Positions 27,997-37,130 of a stretch of DNA of 64,000 nt are shown one piece after another. The first letter of the stretch is position 1, and each line of letters begins with the position of its first letter. Origin of the DNA: Helicobacter suis HS1. GTDB lineage: Bacteria > Campylobacterota > Campylobacteria > Campylobacterales > Helicobacteraceae. The DNA is taken from assembly GCF_026000295.1 (NCBI RefSeq), contig NZ_AP026769.1, positions 310,001 through 374,000 on the forward strand, in the 5' to 3' direction. The position numbers and the translations under genes are program-made. The notes under the pieces were generated by a model, which saw nothing but the letters and a program-made list of their open reading frames with translations, did not search any database and was not told where the DNA came from.

Positions 27997-30900
27997 TGAT
28001 TAATGCGCTAATCTCTTTGAGCATTAAGAATAAATTAGTCGTTGTAATGGTGGTTTTTCTACTTTTTTTGATCTCACTTTGGGCTATGAAAAACACCCGT
28101 TTAGATGCCTTGCCTGATCTCTCGCCTACTCAGGTGGTGGTACAAGTAAGTTATCCTAACCAAAGCCCAGAGGTGGTACAAGAGCAGGCGGTTTATCCTT
28201 TGGTGTCTAATTTAATGGGCATTGCTGATGTAGAGACTGTGCGCGGGATTGCTAGCTATGAAACCGGTTTGATTTATATCATCTTTAAAGACGGCGTGGA
28301 TTTGTATTTTGCCCGCGATCGCGTCTCTGAGCAAATGGCACGAGTGAAATTGCCCCCAGAGGCTAAAGTGGAAATGGGTAGCGATTCTACCTCCATTGGT
28401 TGGGCTTACCAGTACGCGCTTAAAAGTAAAACTAAAAATCTAGCCGAACTTAAAACCCTGCAAGATTTTTACTACCGCTACGCACTTTTAGGAGTAGATG
28501 GGGTAAGTGAGGTTGCTAGTGTGGGGGGCTTTGAGAAGAACTACGAGGTAACTATCAATAATGACGCGCTGGTCAAATACGATCTAAGCATAACAGATGT
28601 GATCAATGCCATTAAAAAATCCAATCAGGATACAGGGGGAGGGATCATCTTAGAAAATGGATTTGAAAAGATTATCCATGCACAAGGTTATACTAAAGGC
28701 CTGAAAGACTTAGGAGAGATCGTACTCAAAGCGCCTAATCGCACGCCTATTAAATTAACAGACATCGCAACAATCAACTTCACGCCTAAACCGCGGCGCT
28801 CGGTGGCTAATCTTAATGGTACAGATGAGGTGGTGGGCGGAGTTGTGATGGTGCGCTACCACGCAGATACCTACAGCATTTTAGAGCGTATCAAACAAAA
28901 AATCGCGCGTTTGCAAGAGGGCGATCCGGATGTGCAAATTGTACCTGTCTATGATCGTAGTGAGCTTATTAAAAAGGGTGTAGAGAATTTGATCCACACA
29001 CTCATAGAGGAGAGCATCACGGTCTTAGTCATCATTGCTATTTTTTTATTGCACTTTAGAAGTGCGCTAGTGGTGATCATCACGCTACCTTTGTGTGTGT
29101 GCCTGAGCTTTTTACTCATGCACTTTTTTAACATTGAGGCTAGCATTATGAGCTTAGGCGGCATTGCTATTGCCATTGGGGCTATGGTGGATGCAGCCAT
29201 TGTAATGGTAGAAAATGCCCACAAACACTTAAGCCATGCCAATATCCAAAATGATGAGGAGAGGCAAGGGGCTATTATTGAAGGGGTCAAACAGGTAGGA
29301 CCGGCGATCTTTTTTGCGTTGATGATCATCGTGGTTTCTTTCTTGCCCATCTTTGATTTAAGCGGTCAGGAAAAACGGCTCTTCTCGCCTTTAGCCTACA
29401 CTAAAACCTTTGCCATGCTAGTTGGGGCATTGCTTTCTATTAGCATCGTGCCTATTTTAATGCTCTTTTTTATCAAGGGCAAGATTGTAGAAGAGTCTAA
29501 AAATCCTATCAATGCTTTTTTCATTAAGATTTATGGGGTGTGTTTGACCTTTGTGTTGCGCTTTAAATATGTCTTTTTAGCGCTAAGTGTACTGGGTTTA
29601 GGTGGGCTTTATTTTGTGTATAAAAGGCTTAACTGGGAGTTTATCCCCTCTATTAATGAGGGCGTGGTGATGTATATGCCAGTAACGACTAATGCCGTAG
29701 GCATTGATACGGCCAAAAAATATTTAGAGGAGACTAATAAGCGCATTAAGGCTATCCCTGAAGTCAAGCAAGTTTTTGGCAAAGCCGGCCGGGCTAATAG
29801 TAGTAGCGATAGCGCGGCTCTTTCCATGCTAGAAACCTATATTGAGCTTAAACCCAAGTCTGAATGGCCTGAGAAAATCACCTACAAGCAACTTAGGAAT
29901 AAATTAGAGCAAGCTTTGCAGTTAAAAGGCCTCGTTAATTCTTGGACCTATCCTATCCGTGGGCGTATTGACATGCTTTTAACAGGAATTCGTACGCCTC
30001 TTGGCATTAAACTGTATGGCAAAGACCCCTATTTATTACAAGATTTAGCGATCCAAATGGAGCAAAAATTAAAAACTCTCCCTGAGTCTCTTTCTGTTTT
30101 TGCGGAGAAATCTAATAATGGCTACTATCTCAATGTTGACTTGCGCCAAGAAAAACTAGCTGAATATAACATCACCAAAGAGAGTGTTTTAAATATGATT
30201 TCTTATGGCGTGGGCGGGGCGCGGGTCTCAACTTTAATTGATGGGGTGGAGAGTTATCCTATTAGCGTGCGCCTTAAAGATGTAGAGCGCGATAACATAG
30301 AAAGCCTAGATAATCTTTATATCAAAACGCCCTTTAGCTATGTGCCCTTAAGAGAATTTGCCCGCGTTTATTATGAAAACGCTCCTGCGGTGCTTAAAAG
30401 CGAAAAGGGCTTGAGCGTGCATTTTATTTACATCGTGCCTAAAAATGGGGTGAGCTCAGAGACTTACCGCCAAGCGGCTATGAAAGCCTTAGAGAGTGTG
30501 AAATTACCCACGGGCTATTATTACGAATTTTCTGGGGAGAGTCAGTATTTAGATGAAGCCTTTGCTACCCTTAAATACATTGTGCCTATAAGCATTTTTA
30601 TCATTTTTCTTTTAATTGTCTTTGCACTTAAAAATACGATTAATTCCTTACTCTGCTTTTTTAGCCTGCCCTTTGCTTTTTTAGGCGGATTAGTTTTTAT
30701 GAATATCATTGGCCTAAATTTAAGCATTGCTGTTTTGGTGGGCTTTTTAGCGCTTTTGGGTGTGGCCTCTGAGACGGCTATTGTGATGATTATCTATTTA
30801 GAGGACGCCTACCAAAACTTTTTAAAACAAAGTGAACAAACCAGCGCGCGTTTAAAAGAGGCGATTATGCATGGGGCAGTGCAGCGGGTGCGCCCTAAAC

Positions 30901-31100
30901 TAATGACCTTTTTTAGCATTTTGGTTTCTTTGATCCCTATTATGTACTCTCATGGTGTAGGCTCTGAGATCATGCACTCCATTGCTGCTCCCATGTTAGG
31001 TGGCATGATCACTAGCGTAGTGCTCACCCTTTTTATTATCCCTACAGCGTATTTTGTGATCAGAAATGCCGGGTTAAAGAAGGACTTTTCAGCGTCATAG
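27993..31100 (+). CDS. czcA: CzcA/CusA-family RND heavy-metal efflux pump
   Basis: Proton-driven inner-membrane pump for metal cations. Seen: 1035 aa with the RND layout: one N-terminal transmembrane helix (VVVMVVFLLFLISLWAM), a large periplasmic loop, a block of helices including AIGAMVDAAIVMVENAHKH, a second periplasmic loop, and a second helix block (FLALLGVASETAIVMIIYL). It begins inside the czcB stop and ends the fumC-crd-czc core block. In H. pylori the homologues HP1326-HP1329 serve copper, cadmium, zinc or nickel export; the exact metal here is not visible. Confidence 0.96.
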   Translation: MMINALISLSIKNKLVVVMVVFLLFLISLWAMKNTRLDALPDLSPTQVVVQVSYPNQSPEVVQEQAVYPLVSNLMGIADVETVRGIASYETGLIYIIFKDGVDLYFARDRVSEQMARVKLPPEAKVEMGSDSTSIGWAYQYALKSKTKNLAELKTLQDFYYRYALLGVDGVSEVASVGGFEKNYEVTINNDALVKYDLSITDVINAIKKSNQDTGGGIILENGFEKIIHAQGYTKGLKDLGEIVLKAPNRTPIKLTDIATINFTPKPRRSVANLNGTDEVVGGVVMVRYHADTYSILERIKQKIARLQEGDPDVQIVPVYDRSELIKKGVENLIHTLIEESITVLVIIAIFLLHFRSALVVIITLPLCVCLSFLLMHFFNIEASIMSLGGIAIAIGAMVDAAIVMVENAHKHLSHANIQNDEERQGAIIEGVKQVGPAIFFALMIIVVSFLPIFDLSGQEKRLFSPLAYTKTFAMLVGALLSISIVPILMLFFIKGKIVEESKNPINAFFIKIYGVCLTFVLRFKYVFLALSVLGLGGLYFVYKRLNWEFIPSINEGVVMYMPVTTNAVGIDTAKKYLEETNKRIKAIPEVKQVFGKAGRANSSSDSAALSMLETYIELKPKSEWPEKITYKQLRNKLEQALQLKGLVNSWTYPIRGRIDMLLTGIRTPLGIKLYGKDPYLLQDLAIQMEQKLKTLPESLSVFAEKSNNGYYLNVDLRQEKLAEYNITKESVLNMISYGVGGARVSTLIDGVESYPISVRLKDVERDNIESLDNLYIKTPFSYVPLREFARVYYENAPAVLKSEKGLSVHFIYIVPKNGVSSETYRQAAMKALESVKLPTGYYYEFSGESQYLDEAFATLKYIVPISIFIIFLLIVFALKNTINSLLCFFSLPFAFLGGLVFMNIIGLNLSIAVLVGFLALLGVASETAIVMIIYLEDAYQNFLKQSEQTSARLKEAIMHGAVQRVRPKLMTFFSILVSLIPIMYSHGVGSEIMHSIAAPMLGGMITSVVLTLFIIPTAYFVIRNAGLKKDFSAS

Positions 31101-31342
31101 AGAAAAAACCCAGCCTCAAAGTTAATTATGGTTAGGGCGTGCTCTTTACAAAGCATTTTGTTTTGGAGGGCGTGGTGTGAGTCCTTATTTTAACAAAGTA
31201 TTAAATGTTGCAGATTGTGCTGTGAAGGACTTAGTCTTAATCAAGCCATTAAGGCATTATGCTAGAAAGTTAGGCGCTTTCAATTTAGTGGTATTGCAGG
31301 CCTTGCTAATTGTGCTAATATGATCGCGCTTTGCGGTGAGTG
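31101..31342. other. intergenic region after czcA
   Basis: No gene or clear terminator seen. The part at 31200-31320 is a degenerate inverted match of 21380-21510, so the fumC-czcA block is framed by related sequences in opposite orientation. Confidence 0.4.
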
Positions 31343-33196
31343 CTAAGCGCATTTTAATGCTACTTTATGCATCCTACCTTTGCTAATGGCACTGAGATTA
31401 TCTAGCTTATCACCCTGCCCTTTAGTAAACTTAATAAGGCTATCAAGGGCTTTTTCTGTGCTATTGTGCGCATCTCTTAGCCCTAATTTCTTAACATCTT
31501 TTAGGGTCTGTTTCATAGTCGCATAATCATTTAGCGCGGTGTTGTAGAGTTCTTTGTATTGATCTACTTTATTTTTAGGGAGTTGTTCAAATAAGTTATC
31601 AATGCCTGCTTTAATGTCTCTTCTTAAAAACCCTTCTAAAGCTCTATTGATATAATCTTTAAAGTTAGGGTCTTTAGTATTCTTGTGATAAGCATTAAGG
31701 AGCTTAAGAGAGCTATTGAGTTGTCTAAAGTTCACCCCTGCAGGGTTATAAATGTTTTTCTCAATCACATTTAAAAAGCCTTTAGCCTCTTGATCTAAAC
31801 CTTGATCTTTTAACTCGGCTTTAAACTGGTTAAAACTTAATCCATTGGCTTTATTCTCTGGGTTTAGTGTGGTCTTAATATCGTTTGTTAGCACCGCTGG
31901 GATTGTTTTGTCTATAGCGTCGTTATAACTTTCCTTAGTGCCTTTTTCTAGATCATCAAAGATTGCCTTTATATCGCCCTTATTTAGCTGGAGATTTTCA
32001 AGCTGTTCTTTTAGGTTTGCTGTAGTCTTGTTTAGAATACTTTTAAGGGTGTTATGGGCTTGTACACTGCTATTTGCCGCTTCAGTTAGAAAGGCTAATA
32101 AATTCCCGCTCTCATCGGCTCTAATAGCCCTAATAAAGCCCTCTTGTCTCTCTGTATGTGTGGGCAAAGTTAGAATATTATAAGCACTATCAAAGGCTTT
32201 AAGCGCCCCGCTATCCTCCCCAAAACTACTTGCTATTTTCTCTCTTAGTGGGCTTTTAGCATTTTCAAATTTAGTCCCACCTCCAAAGCTTTGCCCAAAT
32301 TCTTTTAAGGCCTGTTCTTGTTCTGGAGTGTAAACCTGATTGATAAGTCTTTGTGCGGCTCTATCATTTCCACTCATTGCCCGCTTAAGTGTGCCCACTA
32401 CGGGTAGATAATCACTAGCTCTACCTAAAGCTTTAGGTAAGTCTGTGGCTTTACTAATTGCTTTAGCCGCTCCTAAAAAGGCAACATCACCCACTACACT
32501 TAATAACCCCTCTTGTGTGGCATGTTTGATTGTTTCGTTGAAGTTTTGATCGCGGTTTAGCACAAAATTAGTTAGGGCTGCATCACCTGCACCTCCAACA
32601 AATGCCCCAATTGCTCCGCCTGCAATAGTGCCTACTAATCCGCCTCTGCTGCCTCTGCTTGCCCCCTTAGCTGCGCCTACTAGACTGCCTACTAAACTCC
32701 CTGTTATACTGCCTGCATTGGCTGCAATAATGTTTTTAAAGTTATCAAAGAAACTATCATTAACTTTATAGGTTTTGTTATCTTTAATGGCGTAAATCTC
32801 GCCCTTGTTGCTAAACTCTAAGTTATCAAACCCTAAACCTTTAGCAATATCTGTTGCGCCTTTTCTATATTCTGCCACTTCTTTAGGATCACTCCCAAAG
32901 ATCAAACTAGCTACACTTTTACCGGGTGCGATATTGTCATACAGCGTTATGGCCTTTTGGAGGTCTTTAGTGATCGCTTGAGATTTTAAATTTTCTTGAT
33001 ATTCCTTTAAGTCCTCGTTTTCATCTTTGAATAAGCTATTAAAGTAATTCGTTAAGATGTTTCTATCGCGATAGATTTGGCTTTTCTGTTCCTGACTTAA
33101 GTCTTTAGCATTCTTAACTTTTAAAATACTTTGGCGGGTGATTTCTGCCTTGTATTCTCTAGCGCCTTTGTTGAGGCCGTTTAGACTTAATAACAT
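31343..33196 (-). CDS. large phage-type structural or internal protein (prophage remnant)
   Basis: Not recognised precisely. Seen: 617 aa with a Gly/Ala-rich membrane-active stretch at about residues 165-210 (SITGSLVGSLVGAAKGASRG, GTIAGGAIGAFVGGAGDA), flanked by long charged helices. Such an architecture is found in large virion or ejection-type proteins of podovirus-like Helicobacter prophages, and integrase and other phage pieces lie 7-8 kb away. The frame is open throughout. It is not followed by other intact phage genes and so is probably stranded. ATG 33196 has no strong ribosome binding site upstream. Confidence 0.55.
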   Translation of the reverse strand: MLLSLNGLNKGAREYKAEITRQSILKVKNAKDLSQEQKSQIYRDRNILTNYFNSLFKDENEDLKEYQENLKSQAITKDLQKAITLYDNIAPGKSVASLIFGSDPKEVAEYRKGATDIAKGLGFDNLEFSNKGEIYAIKDNKTYKVNDSFFDNFKNIIAANAGSITGSLVGSLVGAAKGASRGSRGGLVGTIAGGAIGAFVGGAGDAALTNFVLNRDQNFNETIKHATQEGLLSVVGDVAFLGAAKAISKATDLPKALGRASDYLPVVGTLKRAMSGNDRAAQRLINQVYTPEQEQALKEFGQSFGGGTKFENAKSPLREKIASSFGEDSGALKAFDSAYNILTLPTHTERQEGFIRAIRADESGNLLAFLTEAANSSVQAHNTLKSILNKTTANLKEQLENLQLNKGDIKAIFDDLEKGTKESYNDAIDKTIPAVLTNDIKTTLNPENKANGLSFNQFKAELKDQGLDQEAKGFLNVIEKNIYNPAGVNFRQLNSSLKLLNAYHKNTKDPNFKDYINRALEGFLRRDIKAGIDNLFEQLPKNKVDQYKELYNTALNDYATMKQTLKDVKKLGLRDAHNSTEKALDSLIKFTKGQGDKLDNLSAISKGRMHKVALKCA

Positions 33197-33271
33197 GCCA
33201 TTTGGTGAGCGTCATTTAAGTATCCCCTTAGTATCATATAATATGTAGTCTAAATCGGGGGTAGTGTTTTT

Positions 33272-33601
33272 TTGAAAAAGATTGTAATCGATGTAACCGT
33301 CCTTTTAGAAGATCTGACAGGTCTTGGGTACTATACTCTGAATTTAGTTCAATCTTTAGAGAAGCATTTTGAAAATAGAGATGATATAACAATCAAGCTT
33401 GTTGCCCAAGACAAGCTTTATAATCTCGCATTTTTTGGTAGTTCTGCGTTTTTTAGTGACCCTGTGTTTTTTGATAGTCTCACAGAATTTGAGCAGCAAC
33501 ATCCCCTGCAAGACACTAATCGCGTTTCTGAAAAATTAACCCAACATGCCAAGCCACACATTTTGAGGCGCATTCTGGGTAAAATTTATCGCTCACGATA
33601 A
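33272..33601 (+). pseudogene. glycosyltransferase N-terminal fragment
   Basis: Seen: MKKIVIDVTVLLEDLTGLGY followed by YTLNLVQSLEKH, the opening of a GT4-type glycosyltransferase (a beta strand, then the Gly-containing donor-side turn). Only about 105 residues remain; the frame ends where the copied patch at 33596 begins, and the acceptor/donor catalytic domain is absent. The start at 33272 is a TTG (TTGAAAAAG). Function in surface polysaccharide synthesis is only a family guess. Confidence 0.55.
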
Positions 33602-33641
33602 CGATGTCTATGCACTTGCTGGAATAGAGGATCAAAGGCTA
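33596..33641 (+). repeat. 46-bp patch copied from 34014-34059 (offset 418)
   Basis: CGATAACGATGTCTATGCAC and the next 26 bases match the start of the IS607-type tnpA gene. Here they lie out of context between the glycosyltransferase fragment and hicA. Confidence 0.9.
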
Positions 33642-33706
33642 TGAAGTTGAGTTAGCTCTTGTTTCTAATAAAAGTGCAGTCATAGCTCCTATTGAGGTAG
33701 CTTTAA
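33642..33706 (+). pseudogene. C-terminal coding remnant before hicA
   Basis: The frame YEVELALVSNKSAVIAPIEV ending at a TGA that overlaps the hicA ATG region is open but has no start. It may be the end of an antitoxin gene whose body lies under or before the patch at 33596-33641. Confidence 0.35.
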
Positions 33707-33901
33707 ATGGCTGATATACTAGAGACTACAGCAAAAGAAGCTGAGAGACTGCTATTGCAAAACGGCTTTACTTTTGCTAGACAAAAAGGTAGCCATAGAA
33801 TTTACTTAAAAGGTGAGATCAGACAGGTTTTACCCTTTCATTCTGGTAAAACTCTGCACCCTAAAATAATAAAACAGATCATGGAAAACATGCTTAAATG
33901 A
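33707..33901 (+). CDS. hicA: HicA-like mRNA interferase toxin
   Basis: HicA toxins cleave mRNA during translation. Seen: 64 aa, with LLLQNGFTFARQKGSHRIYL and VLPFHSGKTLHPKIIKQIM: the Gly-Ser-His of the double-stranded-RNA-binding-like fold with its catalytic His, and the usual C-terminal helix. No intact HicB lies on either side; only a short coding remnant precedes it. Its stop overlaps the ATG of the IS607-type transposase (ATGA), an unusual direct coupling. It could be a passenger picked up by the element. Confidence 0.85.
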   Translation: MADILETTAKEAERLLLQNGFTFARQKGSHRIYLKGEIRQVLPFHSGKTLHPKIIKQIMENMLK

Positions 33902-34530
33902 AGTCTAGCGAAGTCTTAAAGATTTTAAAAATATCCCGTGTTACTCTTTGGAAGTATGTTAAAAGCGGAAAGATACGCGTAAAAACTGAGCCCCATTCTT
34001 TTTCTATGAAAATCGATAACGATGTCTATGCACTTGCTGGAATAGAGGATCAAAGGCTAAATGTGATTTATGCTAGGGTGAGCACTAACAAGCAGAAACA
34101 AGACTTGCAAAATCAAATGGATAATAATCTTGCTTTCTTGAATGCTAAAGGGATTTCTGTAGATAAAATCTACTCTGATATTAAAAGTGGCATGACCTTA
34201 GATCGACCCGGTTTTATGCAACTTCTTTCTGATGTGATGGATTATAAAATCAAGGCGGTTTATGTTTCTTATAAAGACAGACTAGCTAGACTAAGCTATG
34301 AATTGGTAGAAAAGCTATTCACGAGTTATGGAACTCAGATTATCATCATTAATCAATGCAAGTCTAAAAGCTTAGAACAAGAACTCTTTGAGGACATCAT
34401 GCAAACAATCCATTCTTTTTCTATGAAAATGTATTCTAAACGAAGGATTGCTAAGAAACTCTTGATAGAGAGTAAGGCTAATCCTGATCTCATTAATGCA
34501 CTTAATGGTGAAACAGATGATTTTAACTGA
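33898..34530 (+). CDS. tnpA: IS607-family serine recombinase TnpA
   Basis: Cuts and rejoins DNA through a serine link. Seen: an N-terminal MerR-like helix-turn-helix (SSEVLKILKISRVTLWKYVK), then the resolvase domain with YARVSTNKQKQDLQNQ (catalytic Ser in RVS), YKDRLARLSYEL and a C-terminal helix. This order, HTH first, is the hallmark of IS607. Residues 32-39 (HSFSMKI) come from a 21-bp patch matching 34410-34430 of the same gene, so a few residues between HTH and linker are not original although the frame is intact. It overlaps tnpB by 14 bases. Confidence 0.93.
   Translation: MKSSEVLKILKISRVTLWKYVKSGKIRVKTEPHSFSMKIDNDVYALAGIEDQRLNVIYARVSTNKQKQDLQNQMDNNLAFLNAKGISVDKIYSDIKSGMTLDRPGFMQLLSDVMDYKIKAVYVSYKDRLARLSYELVEKLFTSYGTQIIIINQCKSKSLEQELFEDIMQTIHSFSMKMYSKRRIAKKLLIESKANPDLINALNGETDDFN
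33993..34013 (+). repeat. 21-bp patch copied from 34410-34430 (offset 417)
   Basis: CCATTCTTTTTCTATGAAAA recurs at both places. Here it gives HSFSMKI between the HTH and the resolvase domain, where it keeps the reading frame. Confidence 0.7.
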
Positions 34531-35740
34531 ACGCCACATTATCAAGCCCAAGCACCCTTGCTTTGCTAGTATTAAGAATTTCTGTCATCTGTCTAAAAAT
34601 CTCTACAACTATGCTAATTTTATTCTAAGAGAGCATTACTTAGCAGGATTTAAGCTCCCTACCCCTTATGATCTTATTAATCGCTTTGTTAAAGAAAACC
34701 AGAGAGATTATAGAGCAATGCCAGCCCAGAGTGCCCAGCAGGTTATTATGCTTTTATCTAAGAACTGGAAATCTTACTTAAAAGCGATCAAAGCCTACAA
34801 GGCTAAACCTTCTAAATTCTTTTCTAAACCTAAAATCCCTAAGTTTAAGCCTAAAAAGGGCGTTTCTATCGGTGTTTTTATAAACCAACAAATCTCACTC
34901 ACAAAAGGAAACCTCACTAAAATTAAATTCCCTGCAAGAGCCAATCTTAAACGGCTTATCACTAAGGTTAAAGAGACTTCTAGGCTAAAGCAAGTGCGCG
35001 TAATTCCTAAAACCACTTGCTTTATCGTGGAAGTTGTTTATGAGCAACCCACAAACAAACCACAAGTTCAAGGCGATGGTATTATGGGTATTGATCTAGG
35101 TGTTAACAACTTCGTAACTGCAATAGATAATCAAGCTAGCCCCTTTATTATCAAGGGCGGAGGTGTTAAATCTATCAATCAGTGGTTTAATAAACTCAAA
35201 GCCTATTATGCAGCTAAAGCCAAGTTGTCTAACAATTCTTATTGGACTAAAAGACTAGGTGCTTTAACTCTTTGGCAGGATTGTAAGCTAAATGACTTCA
35301 TGCATAAGGCGAGCGCTTATGTGGTGGGGCATTGTTTGAAAAACTCTATCTCTACCATTGTGATAGGCGAGAATGAAGGCTGGAAACAAAAGCTAGGTCT
35401 ATCTAAAAGAAATAACCAAAACTTTACTTATATCCCTTATCAATCTTTCCTAGATAAGTTGCGCTACAAATGCGAACTTGCTGGCATTAAGCTGCTCATT
35501 ACAGAGGAAAGTTGGACGAGCAAGTGCGATCATTTAGCTAACGAGACTATGCAACACCACGAGCAGTATCTAGGCAAACGGGTCAAGCGAGGCTTATTTA
35601 AGTCAAGCACTGGTAAATTCTTAAATGCTGACATTAACGGGGCTATTGGTATTCTTAGAAAAGTATTCCCTGACGCGGTGCAAACCCTAAGGGATAGCGG
35701 AGTAGTGTTCACCCCTGTAAAAATCTCGTTGGCGTTCTAG
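34517..35740 (+). CDS. tnpB: TnpB, RNA-guided RuvC-type nuclease of an IS607-type element
   Basis: TnpB proteins cut DNA guided by an RNA made from the element's right end and are ancestors of Cas12. Seen: about 407 aa, RuvC motifs GIDLGVNNF (Asp), IGENEGWK (Glu) and LNADINGAIG (Asp). The zinc-finger region reads ESWTSKCDHLANE and HEQYLGKRVKRGL, the variant lacking a second CPxCG pair. ATG 34517 (MILTERHII) overlaps the tnpA stop by 14 bases; an ATG at 34496 is also open. All three catalytic acids are present, so the protein is probably active. A guide RNA would be expected to overlap the 3' end at about 35600-35850; it cannot be delimited here. Confidence 0.93.
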   Translation: MILTERHIIKPKHPCFASIKNFCHLSKNLYNYANFILREHYLAGFKLPTPYDLINRFVKENQRDYRAMPAQSAQQVIMLLSKNWKSYLKAIKAYKAKPSKFFSKPKIPKFKPKKGVSIGVFINQQISLTKGNLTKIKFPARANLKRLITKVKETSRLKQVRVIPKTTCFIVEVVYEQPTNKPQVQGDGIMGIDLGVNNFVTAIDNQASPFIIKGGGVKSINQWFNKLKAYYAAKAKLSNNSYWTKRLGALTLWQDCKLNDFMHKASAYVVGHCLKNSISTIVIGENEGWKQKLGLSKRNNQNFTYIPYQSFLDKLRYKCELAGIKLLITEESWTSKCDHLANETMQHHEQYLGKRVKRGLFKSSTGKFLNADINGAIGILRKVFPDAVQTLRDSGVVFTPVKISLAF

Positions 35741-35976
35741 AAACACGATGGGAAAATTTACGAAAAATAACTTAAATACCCTTAAATTGGTTAAATGGTT
35801 TTTTGGACATTGTTACTTTTACACTTAATATTGCGGGGGAGGATACACATTGTTACAACTTTAGCACCTGCACTTGATAAACCTGAGAAAGTGAAAAAGT
35901 TAGTAATGGAGATCGTTAAGGAGGTAGAAACAAGAGGTAAAGACAAACCCGATGGCTATCACAAGTAAAAACTACA

Positions 35977-36004
35977 ACCGCCCTTCTTTAGTGGCGGTGA
36001 TCCA
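35977..36004 (+). repeat. IS605-like end hairpin, variant
   Basis: ACCGCC-CTTCTTTAGT-GGCGGT followed by TGATCCAC; same plan as the hairpins at 7881 and 49471. Confidence 0.5.
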
Positions 36005-36084
36005 CTAACTGATTGTTATCTATCAAATTTCACTCTGTTATTTGCATTTTCATACTTACCACCCGCTTATATCCCCTAAAAATA

Positions 36085-36318
36085 GGCTTTTTGTTAATTT
36101 TGTTATGGGTTTTACCTTTTGCCCCTGTTGGATTAAATATTTTTTTCAGCCTGTGTGAGATCAACTAATTCTTTGCTTTCAAAATAAACCAAGCTTTTAG
36201 CTATTTGCATAACTAACCCCCATAACACATAACAAAAAAGGGCAAAAAGCCCGATAAATAGGGGCTTACAAGAGTGTTTTTTAAATAGTCAAACCCATAA
36301 CAAGGCAATAAAAAGCCC
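36085..36318. repeat. imperfect 27-bp inverted repeat enclosing a patch
   Basis: GGCTTTTTGTTA...TTGTTATGGGTTT (36085-36113) and AAACCCATAACAA...AATAAAAAGCC (36291-36318) are inverted copies with a 13-bp perfect core. It may be a small MITE-like element now carrying the patch at 36124-36214. Confidence 0.5.
36124..36214 (+). repeat. 91-bp patch copied from 36540-36631 (offset 416-417)
   Basis: Matches the 3' coding end of the AbiEii-like gene; one T fewer in a T7/T8 run. It stands in non-coding DNA 400 bases away. Confidence 0.9.
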
Positions 36319-36350
36319 ATAACTGAATAACTAGGGTGAATTGAGGTGTT

Positions 36351-36399
36351 TTGACATACTTCCCATAGCTAAAGCTAGGGGCTTTACGGCGCAAGTGGT
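36351..36399 (-). mobile_element. 47-bp IS608-like solo hairpin scar 1
   Basis: Read on the minus strand: TTAC, then CACTTGCGCCGTAAAGCCCC, the hairpin CCCCTAGCTTTAGCTATGGG, then AAGTATGTCAA. TTAC is the tetranucleotide before the left end and TCAA ends the right end of IS608-type elements. The whole body is missing, leaving one hairpin. Confidence 0.7.
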
Positions 36400-36477
36400 A
36401 AAGTCTGGTGAGAGTATCTAAAAGGTTTAGAGGTTGAAAGCGGTTGTGGTGAGTTACAAAGCATTTTAGACTTTTAT

Positions 36478-37128
36478 TTAAAGCTTTTTATTATGAGATG
36501 ACGCAGGGCTGATGCTATTTTGTGGATTAAGATTACTGACCTGTTGGATTAAATATTTTTTTTCAGCCTGTGTGAGATCAACTAATTCTTTGCTTTCAAA
36601 ATAAACCAAGCTTTTAGCTATTTGCATAACTGGAAAATTAGAACCTGTGAAAAAGTCAGAGATACCATCCAACCCATCCTTTAAACTGACAGATCCCGTT
36701 TTTAGAATTGCAATAATGTCCCTATAATCTTTTATTTCTACCCTATCAACCACAACTTTCAATTTAGTGATTAAAAGAGATTTCATGTCTGCTAGCCGTA
36801 AAATACCATCAGGTGTAGTGGTTGGCTGAGCCTTTTTGACAAAATCAAGTTCTCCAAAACAGGATATATGGACATGATTTGCAGTTAAAAATTCAAAAGT
36901 GTTGTGATCCTCTTGTAGAACTTCTGCTATTTCTAAGCCGCGTAGGTGTCTTAACACTTCTTTATTTACCTTCTCAGCTGAGAAAAAATCAAAATCAACA
37001 GATGTTCTATGCCCTAACTGCAGTGTCAGAGCCGTGCCACCAAATAATACATACCCTTGATCTGTAATCTGTCTTAGATACGGATAAATCTCTAATTGTT
37101 CGGGTGGCAATATTTCCTTGTAGAACAT
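36478..37128 (-). CDS. AbiEii/AbiGii-family nucleotidyltransferase toxin-like protein
   Basis: Members of this family (DUF1814) act as toxins of AbiE-type abortive infection systems. Seen: GGTALTLQLGHRTSVDFDF at about residue 31, the Gly-Gly...Arg-Ser-x-Asp-x-Asp active-site pattern, and LLITKLKVVVDRVEIKDYRD further on. The length is 216 aa. It lies 2 bases after the partner gene on the same strand. Solo hairpin scars in opposite orientation flank the pair (36351-36399 and 37539-37590). The last part was the source of the patch at 36124. A role in phage defence is inferred from the family. Confidence 0.85.
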   Translation of the reverse strand: MFYKEILPPEQLEIYPYLRQITDQGYVLFGGTALTLQLGHRTSVDFDFFSAEKVNKEVLRHLRGLEIAEVLQEDHNTFEFLTANHVHISCFGELDFVKKAQPTTTPDGILRLADMKSLLITKLKVVVDRVEIKDYRDIIAILKTGSVSLKDGLDGISDFFTGSNFPVMQIAKSLVYFESKELVDLTQAEKKYLIQQVSNLNPQNSISPASSHNKKL

Positions 37129-37130
37129 TT

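Larger units (their letters stand above)
33707..35760 (+). mobile_element. IS607-type element with hicA passenger
   Basis: tnpA and tnpB overlap as in IS607, with hicA coupled in front. IS607 ends lack long inverted repeats, so the borders are approximate. The left one lies between the interrupted glycosyltransferase at 33595 and tnpA. Confidence 0.6.
35741..36477. other. decayed region between tnpB and the AbiE-like pair
   Basis: No complete gene. From about 35850 to 35967 an open frame reads TTLAPALDKPEKVKKLVMEI to GYHK and a stop, the C-terminal remnant of an unknown, possibly phage, protein. It is followed by a hairpin at 35977-36004, an imperfect inverted repeat at 36085-36113/36291-36318, a copied patch at 36124-36214 and a 47-bp IS608-like scar at 36351-36399. 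Confidence 0.55.
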
